Shown: positions 56,563-64,000 of the stretch, piece after piece
Layout: every line of letters begins with the position of its first letter
Numbering within the stretch: the stretch's first letter is position 1
Source of the DNA: Candidatus Rifleibacteriota bacterium
GTDB taxonomy: Bacteria; Riflebacteria; Ozemobacteria; Ozemobacterales; Ozemobacteraceae
Direction: 5' to 3'
Assembly (NCBI GenBank): GCA_029564115.1
Contig: JAKQQP010000218.1
Coordinates: forward strand, 37,008 to 101,007
DNA length: 64,000 nt
Program-made: the position numbers and the translations under genes
Notes under the pieces: model-generated
Databases searched by the model: none
The model's input: the letters and a program-made list of their open reading frames with translations, nothing else
Told to the model about the DNA's origin: nothing

Positions 56563-57477
56563 TCAAAATTTCATGTTGCCGCCAACCCCGATAACCGGGT
56601 CTGCATCGTTGAGATTGTATCCGACCAGTTCGTAGTTAAATCTGTCGCCAGCGAACCTTACGGCAGCATGTAGCCGATATCTGGTTTCGTCAGTAACCAG
56701 CATATTGCGATAATGCCCGACCTTGAATTCACCGATCAGATGAATTCGCTCGCGAAACCTGCAGGTAGCGGCAAAAGTGCCGGTATAAATGTCGTTACGC
56801 TTGACGTCACGACGGCTGCCATCGGAAAATTCGATGCGCTGCCGCCCGGCAAAAGCGGCTGAGAGGTTGAGATACCCGGTTATGCGGTCATTGAATTTTT
56901 CTGCAAACGTTGCATAAACATTGCGCAAACTTTCGATCTGCTCGATATCGGCAAGCATGCTTTCGCGAGTATCCATGGGGGCATAGTTGAAACCGTAACA
57001 GAAATCCTCGTCTTCACCTTCAGGGGTAACTTTGCAGCCAACCCCATAATGTTCGACCGAACCGGTCAATTGCGGCAAAGATTTGCGATCGTAAGCAAGT
57101 AATACCAGACTGCCTTCAAGCTCGGCGTCAAACTTGTTGCGCACGCTGATAATTCCCTCATTTTTACTCAATGAAACTGGTTGATTGTTGTATGTAACTT
57201 TGCCCTCGGCCCGATTGAATTTAACCGCAAAACTTCGACCAGACACCGAACGGTCAGGAACGGGCACAGTAAGCAATCCCGAAGAACCGGCCAGAGTGGT
57301 GCCGACATCTCTGCCCGCTGCAAGCGTCGCCGGCATGCAAAGAGAGCAGACGCTGATTCCCAGAAAGAAAATCAGATTGCCTGCCCAGTTGCCGACCATT
57401 CTGCGAAATTTGCCTTTGCAACCCTGATACATAACGCCGACAGTATCGACAACAATTTCTCTATTGTTAATCGCCAT
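56563..57477 (-). CDS. Probable outer-membrane beta-barrel protein
   Basis: The 304-residue product has a hydrophobic segment at about 32-52 (NLIFFLGISVCSLCM, then A-T-L-A-A-G, a possible signal peptidase site), G-L-L-T-V-P-V-P near 68-75 and many alternating strands (FAVKFNRAEGKV, HLIGEFKVGHYRNM, YRLHAAVRFAG). It ends in ...GGNMKF with a C-terminal Phe, as outer-membrane barrels do. None of the three candidate starts (57477, 57432, 57399) has a good SD; 57399 would give a normal-length signal peptide. The family is not certain. Confidence 0.65.
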   Translation of the reverse strand: MAINNREIVVDTVGVMYQGCKGKFRRMVGNWAGNLIFFLGISVCSLCMPATLAAGRDVGTTLAGSSGLLTVPVPDRSVSGRSFAVKFNRAEGKVTYNNQPVSLSKNEGIISVRNKFDAELEGSLVLLAYDRKSLPQLTGSVEHYGVGCKVTPEGEDEDFCYGFNYAPMDTRESMLADIEQIESLRNVYATFAEKFNDRITGYLNLSAAFAGRQRIEFSDGSRRDVKRNDIYTGTFAATCRFRERIHLIGEFKVGHYRNMLVTDETRYRLHAAVRFAGDRFNYELVGYNLNDADPVIGVGGNMKF

Positions 57478-57495
57478 TTTTTTGGTTCAGATGCA

Positions 57496-57524
57496 TTGAC
57501 TTCACGAATGCGATAACTTAAAAT
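57496..57524 (+). promoter_or_regulatory. Promoter of the second GspE/GspF operon
   Basis: TTGACT (57496-57501) and TAAAAT (57519-57524) are exactly 17 bases apart, giving a leader of about 100 bases before the GTG at 57630. Confidence 0.6.
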
Positions 57525-57629
57525 ACTTTACTCGTTTTTATAAATAAGTTCAGATTGTAATCTTTTTAGAGGGTATGTTGTGATGACTTGTCGTTATTTT
57601 GAATACCGAAATGATTACAGAGGTATTAC

Positions 57630-59279
57630 GTGAAGCAACTGGGGGATTTTCTTGTAGAACGCGGCTTTATCAGCCCAGAACAGCTATCCAAGGGTCTGCA
57701 GATAAGCTCGAAGCAGGGGCTTCGCCTCGGAGAAGCTCTGGTAGATCTGGGTTACATTCAAGAAGACGATTTACAGGAAGCTCTTGCCCGCCAGTTTGGC
57801 ATTACTCGTCTGGGCTCTGAAGAACTGATAATCGAGCCCACCGTAATTCATGAAATACCGGTACAGCTGGCCAGAAAACACATCATTATACCCCTCCACC
57901 AGAAAGCCGGCGCTCTGGTTGTAGCAACTGCAGACCCGATGAACACCTCGATCATCGGAGAGCTCGAAAATCGCCTTAAACGCAGAGTCCTCATTTTACT
58001 GGCGAGCAGAGCCCAGATACTCAGAGCCATAGACAGGTATTACACCGGCCGCGAGAACCTCCAGGAAAGCATGCAACAGATTCAGTCTTTTGAGACAGAC
58101 TCTATTCCAGAATCGATAGAACCCGACGATTCACTTCTGCAGAGCGGCCCGATCGTCAAATTCGTCAATCAGGTTCTCATTGGTGCCGCCAAAGAAAGGG
58201 CTTCCGACATACACGTCGAAAGAGACGGGGTGGATTTTCATATCCGCTACCGCATCGACGGCATCTTAAAAACAATGTTTCGCCCCAAGATGAGCCTGCA
58301 CCCCATGATCGTTTCGCGCATCAAGGTAATGGCGAAACTCGATGTCAGCGAGCACCGCATCCCCCAGGATGGCCGTATAATGATGAATATCGACGGTATC
58401 GCCGTTGACTTTCGCGTTGCCATCTGCCCCTGTATCGACGGCGAAAATGCAGTACTCAGGCTTCTAAATAACGAATCTCAGGCTCCTGAACTCGATGCTC
58501 TGGGTTTTTCTGAAGACAGTGTCGAAAAGCTCAATCAGTTGATGGGGCATCATTTTGGGCTTGTGCTCGTAGCTGGCCAGACGGGTTCAGGCAAGACAAC
58601 GACCCTTTATTCTATTCTCAAGGGCCTCAACAAAGAGGGTGTAAAGATCATAACCCTCGAAGACCCTGTCGAGATAAGAATGCCCATGCTCAACCAGATT
58701 CAGATCAATCCGAAGGTAGATTTAACGTTCGCTTCTGGTCTGCGCTCGATCCTGCGCATGGACCCGGATGTCATTCTGGTCGGCGAAATTCGTGACGAAG
58801 AGACAGCGGTGCTTGCAGTCAACGCTGCCATGACCGGCCATCTGGTTTTTTCGACAGTTCACTGCGGCACAGCCTCTGAAGTACCGGTGCGGATCGGTGA
58901 AATTGGTATCGAACCCTATCTGACGGCAAACGTTCTGCTTGGCATGGTCGCTCAGAGACTCGTCAGGGTCAATTGCCCGCACTGCCTGCACCCGGAAGAA
59001 CTGCCCCCGGGACTGCAAAAAAAACTCGGCATCGACTTTCAGACTTATTATGGCAAGGGTTGTGCAGCCTGTGCCGGCATAGGGTTTCGCGGGCGTTCAT
59101 GTATCGAAGAAGTTCTTGTTGTCGATCACGACATCAGAAAAATGATCATAGAGAGATCCACCAGCCAGGAAATCGAAAAAAGATCGGTGGAGCTCGGTTT
59201 AACCACTCTTCTTGAATCAGGCAAAAATAAAGTAAAAAACAAATTAACCAGCGCTGCCGAGCTGGCACGGGTCATTTAG
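57630..59279 (+). CDS. gspE: Second GspE/PilB-type assembly ATPase
   Basis: The 549-residue ATPase has one MshEN domain (about 1-150), the core with Walker A G-Q-T-G-S-G-K-T near 316-323, L-E-D-P-V-E, V-G-E-I-R-D and H-L-V-F-S-T-V-H, and a four-Cys zinc site (C-P-H-C...C-A-A-C) near 450-483. It is shorter than the first PilB and has one N-terminal domain rather than two, so it is a separate type rather than a recent copy. The start is GTG at 57630 with AGAGG 6 bases upstream. It heads an operon with gspF and four prepilin-type genes. Confidence 0.93.
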   Translation: MKQLGDFLVERGFISPEQLSKGLQISSKQGLRLGEALVDLGYIQEDDLQEALARQFGITRLGSEELIIEPTVIHEIPVQLARKHIIIPLHQKAGALVVATADPMNTSIIGELENRLKRRVLILLASRAQILRAIDRYYTGRENLQESMQQIQSFETDSIPESIEPDDSLLQSGPIVKFVNQVLIGAAKERASDIHVERDGVDFHIRYRIDGILKTMFRPKMSLHPMIVSRIKVMAKLDVSEHRIPQDGRIMMNIDGIAVDFRVAICPCIDGENAVLRLLNNESQAPELDALGFSEDSVEKLNQLMGHHFGLVLVAGQTGSGKTTTLYSILKGLNKEGVKIITLEDPVEIRMPMLNQIQINPKVDLTFASGLRSILRMDPDVILVGEIRDEETAVLAVNAAMTGHLVFSTVHCGTASEVPVRIGEIGIEPYLTANVLLGMVAQRLVRVNCPHCLHPEELPPGLQKKLGIDFQTYYGKGCAACAGIGFRGRSCIEEVLVVDHDIRKMIIERSTSQEIEKRSVELGLTTLLESGKNKVKNKLTSAAELARVI

Positions 59280-59311
59280 CGGCATAAAACCGGTTAAGCG
59301 GGAGAAAAAGC

Positions 59312-60526
59312 GTGAGCAAATACAGTTATCAGGCCAAAACAGCAGAGGGAAAAAGTATTCAGGGTGAAATCGAAGCTGCCGACGAGTCTGCGGCGCTGCA
59401 TCAGCTCTCAGACAAAGGGCTGCTGGTGTCGGTTCTCGAAGAAATAGACGAAACAAACAGTCTTGACACTGAGATAACACTTTTTTCAGGTGTTTCTGCC
59501 GAGTCTCTCTCTACTTTTCTGCTGCAGCTGTCAATTATGATAAAATGCGGCGTAAATCTGGCTGAAGCTCTTCAGTCACTCGAGCAGGGCGAAGAAAACG
59601 CGCACTTTAAAAAAGTTCTGGTTGATGTAAGAGCCAGAGTTTACGGTGGTCAGGCCTTCTCAGAGGCTTTGGCCGCACACCCTGAAATCTTTGGCCGCTT
59701 CATGGTCTCGATGATCAGGGTTGGCGAAACCGGCGGCGTGCTCGAGCAGGTTCTGGCAAAGCTTTCATCGACAAGCAAGCGGCAGATGGCTTTGCGCAAC
59801 CAGATTTTCGGGGCTTTGGCATACCCGGCTGTCCTGTTTTCGGTTGCCGGTATTGTCCTTCTGATTCTTATGGGTTTTGCCGTGCCTAAATTTGCTGAAC
59901 TGTTCATGAAGGCCGGGCTCGAACTTCCGGTCACCACCCGCATTCTTATCTCTGTCAGCTCTTTCGTTTCTGCCAACATCTACCAGGTTGTCATCGGCGG
60001 ATTCATTCTTCTCGCCATTATGGCCTATATGCTCATGACACCCGAAGGCCGAAAAACCGTCGGAGAAATCTGCCTGCAGGTTCCGATAATGCGCCCGGTT
60101 CTACAGCGCTTTTTCGTCGTTCAGATATCTGAAGCCATGGGTCTTCTGCTCGCCGCCGGCGTACCCCTTCGTGAGCTTCTTCTTGCGATAGAAGGCACGA
60201 TTGTGTTGCCTACCCCCAAAGGAGTTGTTGCCAGAATGCGCGAGTTCATCGATCAGGGCGGAAGCCTGAAGCAGGCTCTCGAAAACGGGCCGATCTTTCC
60301 GGCCATGGCCGTCAAATTGATTGAAACCGGTGAAGTTACCGGAAGCCTCGACACCATGTTTGGAGAAGTCGCATCTTATTACGACGATCAGCTGCAGACA
60401 GCCATAAAATCGGCGCTGAGCATGCTCGAACCTATTCTTATCGCCATGATGGCCGTATTGGTAGGTTTCATCATGCTGTCAATCTTCATTCCGCTGTTCA
60501 AGATGAGTTTTATCAAACCAAAATAA
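59312..60526 (+). CDS. gspF: Second GspF/PilC-type platform protein
   Basis: The 404-residue protein has the N-terminal Y-x-A-x-x-x-x-G-K segment and two T2SSF domains (about 65-190, 270-395) with V-G-E-T-G-G-V-L and I-E-T-G-E-V-T-G-S-L motifs and three TM segments. The start is GTG at 59312 with GGGAG upstream. It follows gspE by 32 bases and should act with it. Confidence 0.92.
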   Translation: MSKYSYQAKTAEGKSIQGEIEAADESAALHQLSDKGLLVSVLEEIDETNSLDTEITLFSGVSAESLSTFLLQLSIMIKCGVNLAEALQSLEQGEENAHFKKVLVDVRARVYGGQAFSEALAAHPEIFGRFMVSMIRVGETGGVLEQVLAKLSSTSKRQMALRNQIFGALAYPAVLFSVAGIVLLILMGFAVPKFAELFMKAGLELPVTTRILISVSSFVSANIYQVVIGGFILLAIMAYMLMTPEGRKTVGEICLQVPIMRPVLQRFFVVQISEAMGLLLAAGVPLRELLLAIEGTIVLPTPKGVVARMREFIDQGGSLKQALENGPIFPAMAVKLIETGEVTGSLDTMFGEVASYYDDQLQTAIKSALSMLEPILIAMMAVLVGFIMLSIFIPLFKMSFIKPK

Positions 60527-60547
60527 AGATTTTGAGAGGAGCGTGCC

Positions 60548-61099
60548 ATGATATACGGCAGAATTGAATGCTGCAGCGCTGGCAAAGGCGAAGTCAGAGG
60601 TGTAACCCTGATGGAACTGCTGCTGGTCGTCGCAGTCCTGGCTGTGCTCGCCCCGGTAACGTTTCCGGCCTATACCGCCTACGTTGCCTCACGCGGTGAT
60701 GTTGCCGCGACCTACAAACTGATAGATCTGGTTTCGCACACCCGCAGCATGGGTCTGATGGGGCGCGGCGGCGATTCTACCATCGTCTTTACCAACAATT
60801 CGGCTTCCGTATCTGCCGGCGGAACTGCTATCAGTCTGCCCGATGGCTATACCGTCAGCGGTTTCAAGGTTGATGGCTCGACAGTCACAAATCTGTCAGT
60901 ACTTTTCAAAATCGACGGCAATATAAGATGTAACAATGCCGACGCAAGCGCTGCCAGTATCGACCTCAAGCGCGATGGTACAACCATAAGTATCATCAAC
61001 ATGAATGGAATAGGGGTTCCGGTGCCGCAAATGACCGCAGCCGTCGACCCGGCGAATCCTTCTGGCGCGAGTGGCAGCGGTGGCTGCAGGTGGTTTTAA
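60548..61099 (+). CDS. Pseudopilin, GspH-like
   Basis: The 183-residue prepilin has an 18-residue leader and the site R-G/V-T-L-M-E-L with Glu at +5. It continues with a hydrophobic helix, then a beta-rich body (STIVFTNNSASVSAGG, GYTVSGFKVDG) like GspH/FimT minor pseudopilins. The C-terminus is Gly/Ser-rich and ends C-R-W-F; a Cys pair (C127 region and C180 region) might form a disulfide. GAGGAG lies 6-7 bases before the ATG. The next gene starts directly after its stop. Confidence 0.88.
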   Translation: MIYGRIECCSAGKGEVRGVTLMELLLVVAVLAVLAPVTFPAYTAYVASRGDVAATYKLIDLVSHTRSMGLMGRGGDSTIVFTNNSASVSAGGTAISLPDGYTVSGFKVDGSTVTNLSVLFKIDGNIRCNNADASAASIDLKRDGTTISIINMNGIGVPVPQMTAAVDPANPSGASGSGGCRWF

Positions 61100-61510
61100 A
61101 TGAAAAAAAAGATAAATAAAGGCGTAACTCTGATCGAACTCGTTGTCGCCATACCCATGCTGGCAATAATCGGTCTGTCTATTGCTTACAGTCTGGGTTC
61201 CTCAAGCCGTCTCACAGACACACAGATCGCCCGCATGAAATGCCAGGTGGCTGCAGTCAATCTTATGACTCTGATAAAAGCTGCAAGCGAAACGGCAGCA
61301 CTCGACACTTTTGCCGTGCATGTCGCCGATGGGGTATTGGGCAAGGCTTCTGTCGCACACCCTGACGGCAGCCTCAATCTGAACGCCGCCGCCGAGTTTC
61401 TTGCCAACGACGACTTCGCTCATGGCACGATCAAGCCGGTTTTTCGCCTGCGCGTTCTGGCCCCTGACTTTGGCGTCGGATCAGAAATAAAAACTTATTT
61501 TGCAAAATAG
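61100..61510 (+). CDS. Pseudopilin, GspI/GspJ-like
   Basis: The 136-residue prepilin reads MKKKINKG/VTLIELVVA with Glu at +5 and a 20-residue hydrophobic helix containing Pro, followed by a small domain. It begins directly at the end of the GspH-like gene. The minor subtype is uncertain; order in the operon (after H-like) suggests an I-like role. Confidence 0.85.
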   Translation: MKKKINKGVTLIELVVAIPMLAIIGLSIAYSLGSSSRLTDTQIARMKCQVAAVNLMTLIKAASETAALDTFAVHVADGVLGKASVAHPDGSLNLNAAAEFLANDDFAHGTIKPVFRLRVLAPDFGVGSEIKTYFAK

Positions 61511-61526
61511 GGGGGGAGTGATCGAC

Positions 61527-61898
61527 ATGAGACAAGGCTTCACTTTGGTTGAACTTCTTGTTGTTACCGGAGTAATCGCCGTTCTGGCCGGTTCAAGCAT
61601 ACCATTCATGGCAAGAACCATCAGCTGGTTTTACGAAAGCTCCCGCTCTGAAACGGCTATAAACCAGCTTTACGACACCGGATCTGTCGTAACTCGTGCC
61701 CTGACCCAGGACAGACGCTATCTGGCCAGCTTTACCGCAAGCGCTAATACCCTGAGCTATGACGGCAAGATTCTGCAAACCGGTGTAAATGCCTCCTGGA
61801 ACACCCATGACGACCTCGGCGGCGTCGTAGTTTTCAATATCTCGACAGTCGCACAACCCCAAGAATCACTGCGCTTTGTCGTTCTTCCCATAAGGTGA
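61527..61898 (+). CDS. Pseudopilin, GspJ-like
   Basis: From the ATG at 61527 (GGGGGGAG upstream) the 123-residue prepilin reads MRQG/FTLVELLVV, with Glu at +5 and a hydrophobic helix. W-F-Y-E-S-S-R-S-E near 33-41 and a beta-rich body follow. The longer frame from 61500 overlaps the previous gene and has no SD. The GspJ-like call is from operon order and is tentative. Confidence 0.85.
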   Translation: MRQGFTLVELLVVTGVIAVLAGSSIPFMARTISWFYESSRSETAINQLYDTGSVVTRALTQDRRYLASFTASANTLSYDGKILQTGVNASWNTHDDLGGVVVFNISTVAQPQESLRFVVLPIR

Positions 61899-61903
61899 AA
61901 AGC

Positions 61904-63937
61904 ATGAGACAGCAATGCAGATTTTTAAAACCCGATAAAGTTTTTACCAGCCGCAATGGTGTGCTTCTGCCAATCGTTGTTTTTCTCATTCTCGGCATAG
62001 CAGCGGCATTGCCTCTCATCATCGATATGAGCGAAACAACGCTCAAGCGCACTCAATACAGCGAAGAGTGGGCACGCATTCAGTGGGCCATGGAAGGTGC
62101 CAACCAGAAGCAGCTCGAATCTTCGTCGGTCGTGGCTGACCCGTTCTCGGGTGTTGTCACGACGGTAGCGACCTTCACTTACCCCGAAACGGGCGGGAGC
62201 TTCGACGTGGCCGTAGTCATTTCAGAAGGGCGAACTCTGCTGGCCCGGCACCGAACCCTTACCGCCACTGCCAAAGCATACAGAAACGGCCAGGATGCCG
62301 GCTACGACCTCGAAGGCCTCGCTGCGGCAACAGTTTCTGTGCCGGGTGTAGCTGCGGGCAGCGAACATAGTTTTGCCTGGAAAAAAGACGGCAAGCTCTA
62401 CTCATGGGGTCGCAACAATCGCGGGCAACTGGGTCTTGACAACATAACCGATTATTCTCTGGCACAGCAGACGCAGGGCGGCGCCTGCCCAAGCACGAGT
62501 CTGCCTTACTATACACAGGGCTGGATGGTAGCCGGCGGTGGCTTTCATTCACTCGCCCTCGATTATTACGGCGGTGTCTACAGCTGGGGGTTGAACAGCC
62601 ACGGGCAGCTGGGTCACAGCAGCGTCGGCGCGAATACCTATGTAGATGTTCCGCAGACGGTTATACATGGGGGCAGTCATTTGACCAACGTCAGCGACCT
62701 GGCGGCCGGCTCAGAATTTTCGCTGGCTCTGACCAACTCGGGCAATGTTCTGGCCTGGGGCAATGACGCAAGAGGGCAGCTTGGCTATGACCCGGTAGAC
62801 AATTTTTTCAGGCCAAAACCAGCTTATCAGGCTGTTCCACAGACAGTTGTCGGCTTGTCTGGCAGAGGCAGCGTTCTTCCGAATATAGTCGGTATCGCGA
62901 CAGGCTTACAGCACGCCATGGCCATCGACAAAGCCGGCAACATCTACGGCTGGGGCGACAACAGCTACTCTCAGCTTGGCGCCGCTTTTTCTGAAAACTA
63001 CAGTCAGAAACCGATCAAGATCAACGAAACAGTAGCAACCTGGGTGGCTCAGATACCTTCGTCCGGCAACAACAAGACACCTTCTACCACTCAGTTTTAC
63101 ATTCCTGTGCCTCATTTTATTGCCAGCTTTTCCGTCGAAATGGATTCTTCAAACGGCGGCTGGGGAACCGACCAGATTCGCCTGACACATACAAACGGCA
63201 CCGTTATAAGAGTGGAACTTACATCCCAAACTTCCATCGGTTCAAACAGATACAGATGGACTTACGAAAAAACCGGCGAATCAGCCTCATATATTTTGAG
63301 TGATCCAGGGACTTATACCGTTGCAGTGGTTAATCGACGCTGGTTGTTGGGTGACAGGTCTCTTAATGGCGACTGGTACCGAAACAGTGCTACAGGTATG
63401 GGTAACCGTGGCGTCTTCAGCTTTTATGGGCAACCGACCGAAGAACCCACGGATTTCTTTGGAATGGCTGCGGGTGGCGACTTCTCCATGGCGGTTCGTC
63501 GCAGCGGGAACCAGACCATTCTTTATACCTGGGGCCGCAATGATTATGGCCAGCTGGGGCAGGGGGATACTTCAGTCCGTAACCGCATGGCACCGGTCGC
63601 TAACTTCCCTGCAGGCAACGAAAAGATACGAACGGTGTGCGCCGGTCGCGAACACGCGCTGGCACTCACCGAAAGTGGCAAAGTATATGCGTGGGGCCGC
63701 AACAACAACGGCCAGCTGGGTCTGAACAACACCACAGACCGATCGTCACCCGTTCAGATAACGAGCACGATCGGCAGTGCGATAATAACGGGCATAGCAG
63801 CCGGAAGCTACCATTCTCTGGCAATCGACAGTGAAGGAAACGTTTATAGCTGGGGGCTGCAGACGAACGGCCGGGTTGGTAACGGCCTCACATCTGGCAA
63901 TCGTCTTACTCCGGTAAAGATAACCGGGTTCCCATAA
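61904..63937 (+). CDS. GspK-like pseudopilin fused to a seven-repeat RCC1 propeller
   Basis: The 677-residue protein starts with a leader and S-R-N-G/V-L-L-P-I-V-V-F-L, a prepilin-type hydrophobic segment without Glu at +5, as in GspK minor pseudopilins, then a helical region to about 75. From about 145 it carries seven RCC1 units, recognised by W-G-x-N-x-x-G-Q-L-G: near 168, 228, 285 and 350, and again three times after about 530 (WGRNDYGQLG, WGRNNNGQLG, WGLQTNGRVG). Seven is the number of blades in a full RCC1 propeller. Between blades four and five there is an insert of about 130 residues resembling a small beta-sandwich. The start at 61904 has AAGG 9 bases upstream. Confidence 0.85.
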   Translation: MRQQCRFLKPDKVFTSRNGVLLPIVVFLILGIAAALPLIIDMSETTLKRTQYSEEWARIQWAMEGANQKQLESSSVVADPFSGVVTTVATFTYPETGGSFDVAVVISEGRTLLARHRTLTATAKAYRNGQDAGYDLEGLAAATVSVPGVAAGSEHSFAWKKDGKLYSWGRNNRGQLGLDNITDYSLAQQTQGGACPSTSLPYYTQGWMVAGGGFHSLALDYYGGVYSWGLNSHGQLGHSSVGANTYVDVPQTVIHGGSHLTNVSDLAAGSEFSLALTNSGNVLAWGNDARGQLGYDPVDNFFRPKPAYQAVPQTVVGLSGRGSVLPNIVGIATGLQHAMAIDKAGNIYGWGDNSYSQLGAAFSENYSQKPIKINETVATWVAQIPSSGNNKTPSTTQFYIPVPHFIASFSVEMDSSNGGWGTDQIRLTHTNGTVIRVELTSQTSIGSNRYRWTYEKTGESASYILSDPGTYTVAVVNRRWLLGDRSLNGDWYRNSATGMGNRGVFSFYGQPTEEPTDFFGMAAGGDFSMAVRRSGNQTILYTWGRNDYGQLGQGDTSVRNRMAPVANFPAGNEKIRTVCAGREHALALTESGKVYAWGRNNNGQLGLNNTTDRSSPVQITSTIGSAIITGIAAGSYHSLAIDSEGNVYSWGLQTNGRVGNGLTSGNRLTPVKITGFP

Positions 63938-64000
63938 AAACACCTTGCGTTGTCCTGATAATTTTGTAAATTATTGAATCTTATTGAAGGATATTTAAGG
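63938..64000 (+). other. Short non-coding right edge
   Basis: AT-rich DNA follows the stop. GAAGG and TAAGG near the end could be the SD of a gene beyond the window. No terminator is visible. Confidence 0.4.

Noticed and set aside
1..64000. CRISPR arrays, tRNA/rRNA genes, insertion sequences, prophage
   Set aside because: No regularly spaced repeats, no cloverleaf or rRNA signatures, and no transposase, integrase or phage structural genes were seen on either strand.

Overview
The window reads as chromosomal DNA of a diderm (Gram-negative-type), probably anaerobic, uncultured-lineage bacterium. Pointers seen in the sequence: an oxygen-independent ribonucleotide reductase with its radical SAM activase (nrdD-nrdG), several further radical SAM enzymes, type IV pilus PilB/C/M/N/O-like genes, a probable outer-membrane barrel, and a near-consensus sigma-54 promoter. 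Many unusual domain fusions together with core genes that have no close well-known arrangement suggest a poorly sampled phylum. Candidatus Riflebacteria is a guess that fits the style of these proteins, but nothing in the window proves it. No tRNA, rRNA, CRISPR array, insertion sequence or prophage was seen, so the region looks like stable core genome.

Layout. 1-6 kb: edge of a membrane protein, a repeat-bearing secreted protein, a large receiver plus PEP/pyruvate-binding-domain protein, a two-TM protein, a MOSC protein and a membrane protein. 6-13 kb (minus strand): nitroreductase, a secreted protein, then a tight six-gene operon (class V aminotransferase, GH99/WbsX-like protein, SPASM-type radical SAM enzyme, ParB-like protein, spore-photoproduct-lyase-like radical SAM enzyme, nucleosidase-like protein). 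13-17 kb: truA-rplM-rpsI, cytidine deaminase, DUF1232, cheW and an anchored protein. 17-20 kb (minus): a racemase-like protein, a DUF4126-PlsC fusion and a small secreted protein. 20-22.4 kb: ATP-grasp ligase plus family 2 glycosyltransferase. 22.5-25.4 kb (minus): a cNMP-binding / MinD-like / TPR fusion.

25.6-34.3 kb: a peptidase-like protein whose zinc motif is broken, then a competence operon (a 55-residue membrane protein, ComEC with a dead-looking C-terminal beta-lactamase-like domain, a two-unit ComEA-like protein, and a separate intact metallo-beta-lactamase protein), then a nucleic-acid operon (DHH phosphoesterase, small protein, Clp1-like polynucleotide kinase). 34.7-45.4 kb: nrdD, nrdG, 6-phosphofructokinase, inositol monophosphatase family, a low-complexity secreted protein, uvrC, a DUF2993-like protein, trmH, and a signal peptidase I whose catalytic Ser is replaced by Cys. 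45.5-53 kb: DUF2225 protein and a type IV pilus operon (GspF/PilC, PilB, PilM, PilN, PilO, an unknown protein, two pilins) preceded by a strongly folded leader. 53-57.5 kb: a sigma-54-driven secreted protein, an SH3b protein, a HEAT-repeat membrane protein and a barrel-like protein. 57.6-64 kb: a second GspE/GspF set with three pseudopilins and a GspK-like pseudopilin fused to a complete seven-unit RCC1 propeller.

How the genes work together: two pilus/secretion assembly systems, the competence operon and the prepilin-type proteins form a surface and DNA-uptake theme. The DHH/Clp1/UvrC/TrmH/TruA genes form a nucleic-acid processing theme. The strongest candidates for undescribed biology are the six-gene radical SAM/ParB-like operon, the RCC1-tipped pseudopilin, the split ComEC, the Cys-type signal peptidase and the DHH-Clp1 operon. 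Starts were moved inward from the longest reading frame wherever a Shine-Dalgarno sequence, promoter or signal peptide argued for it.
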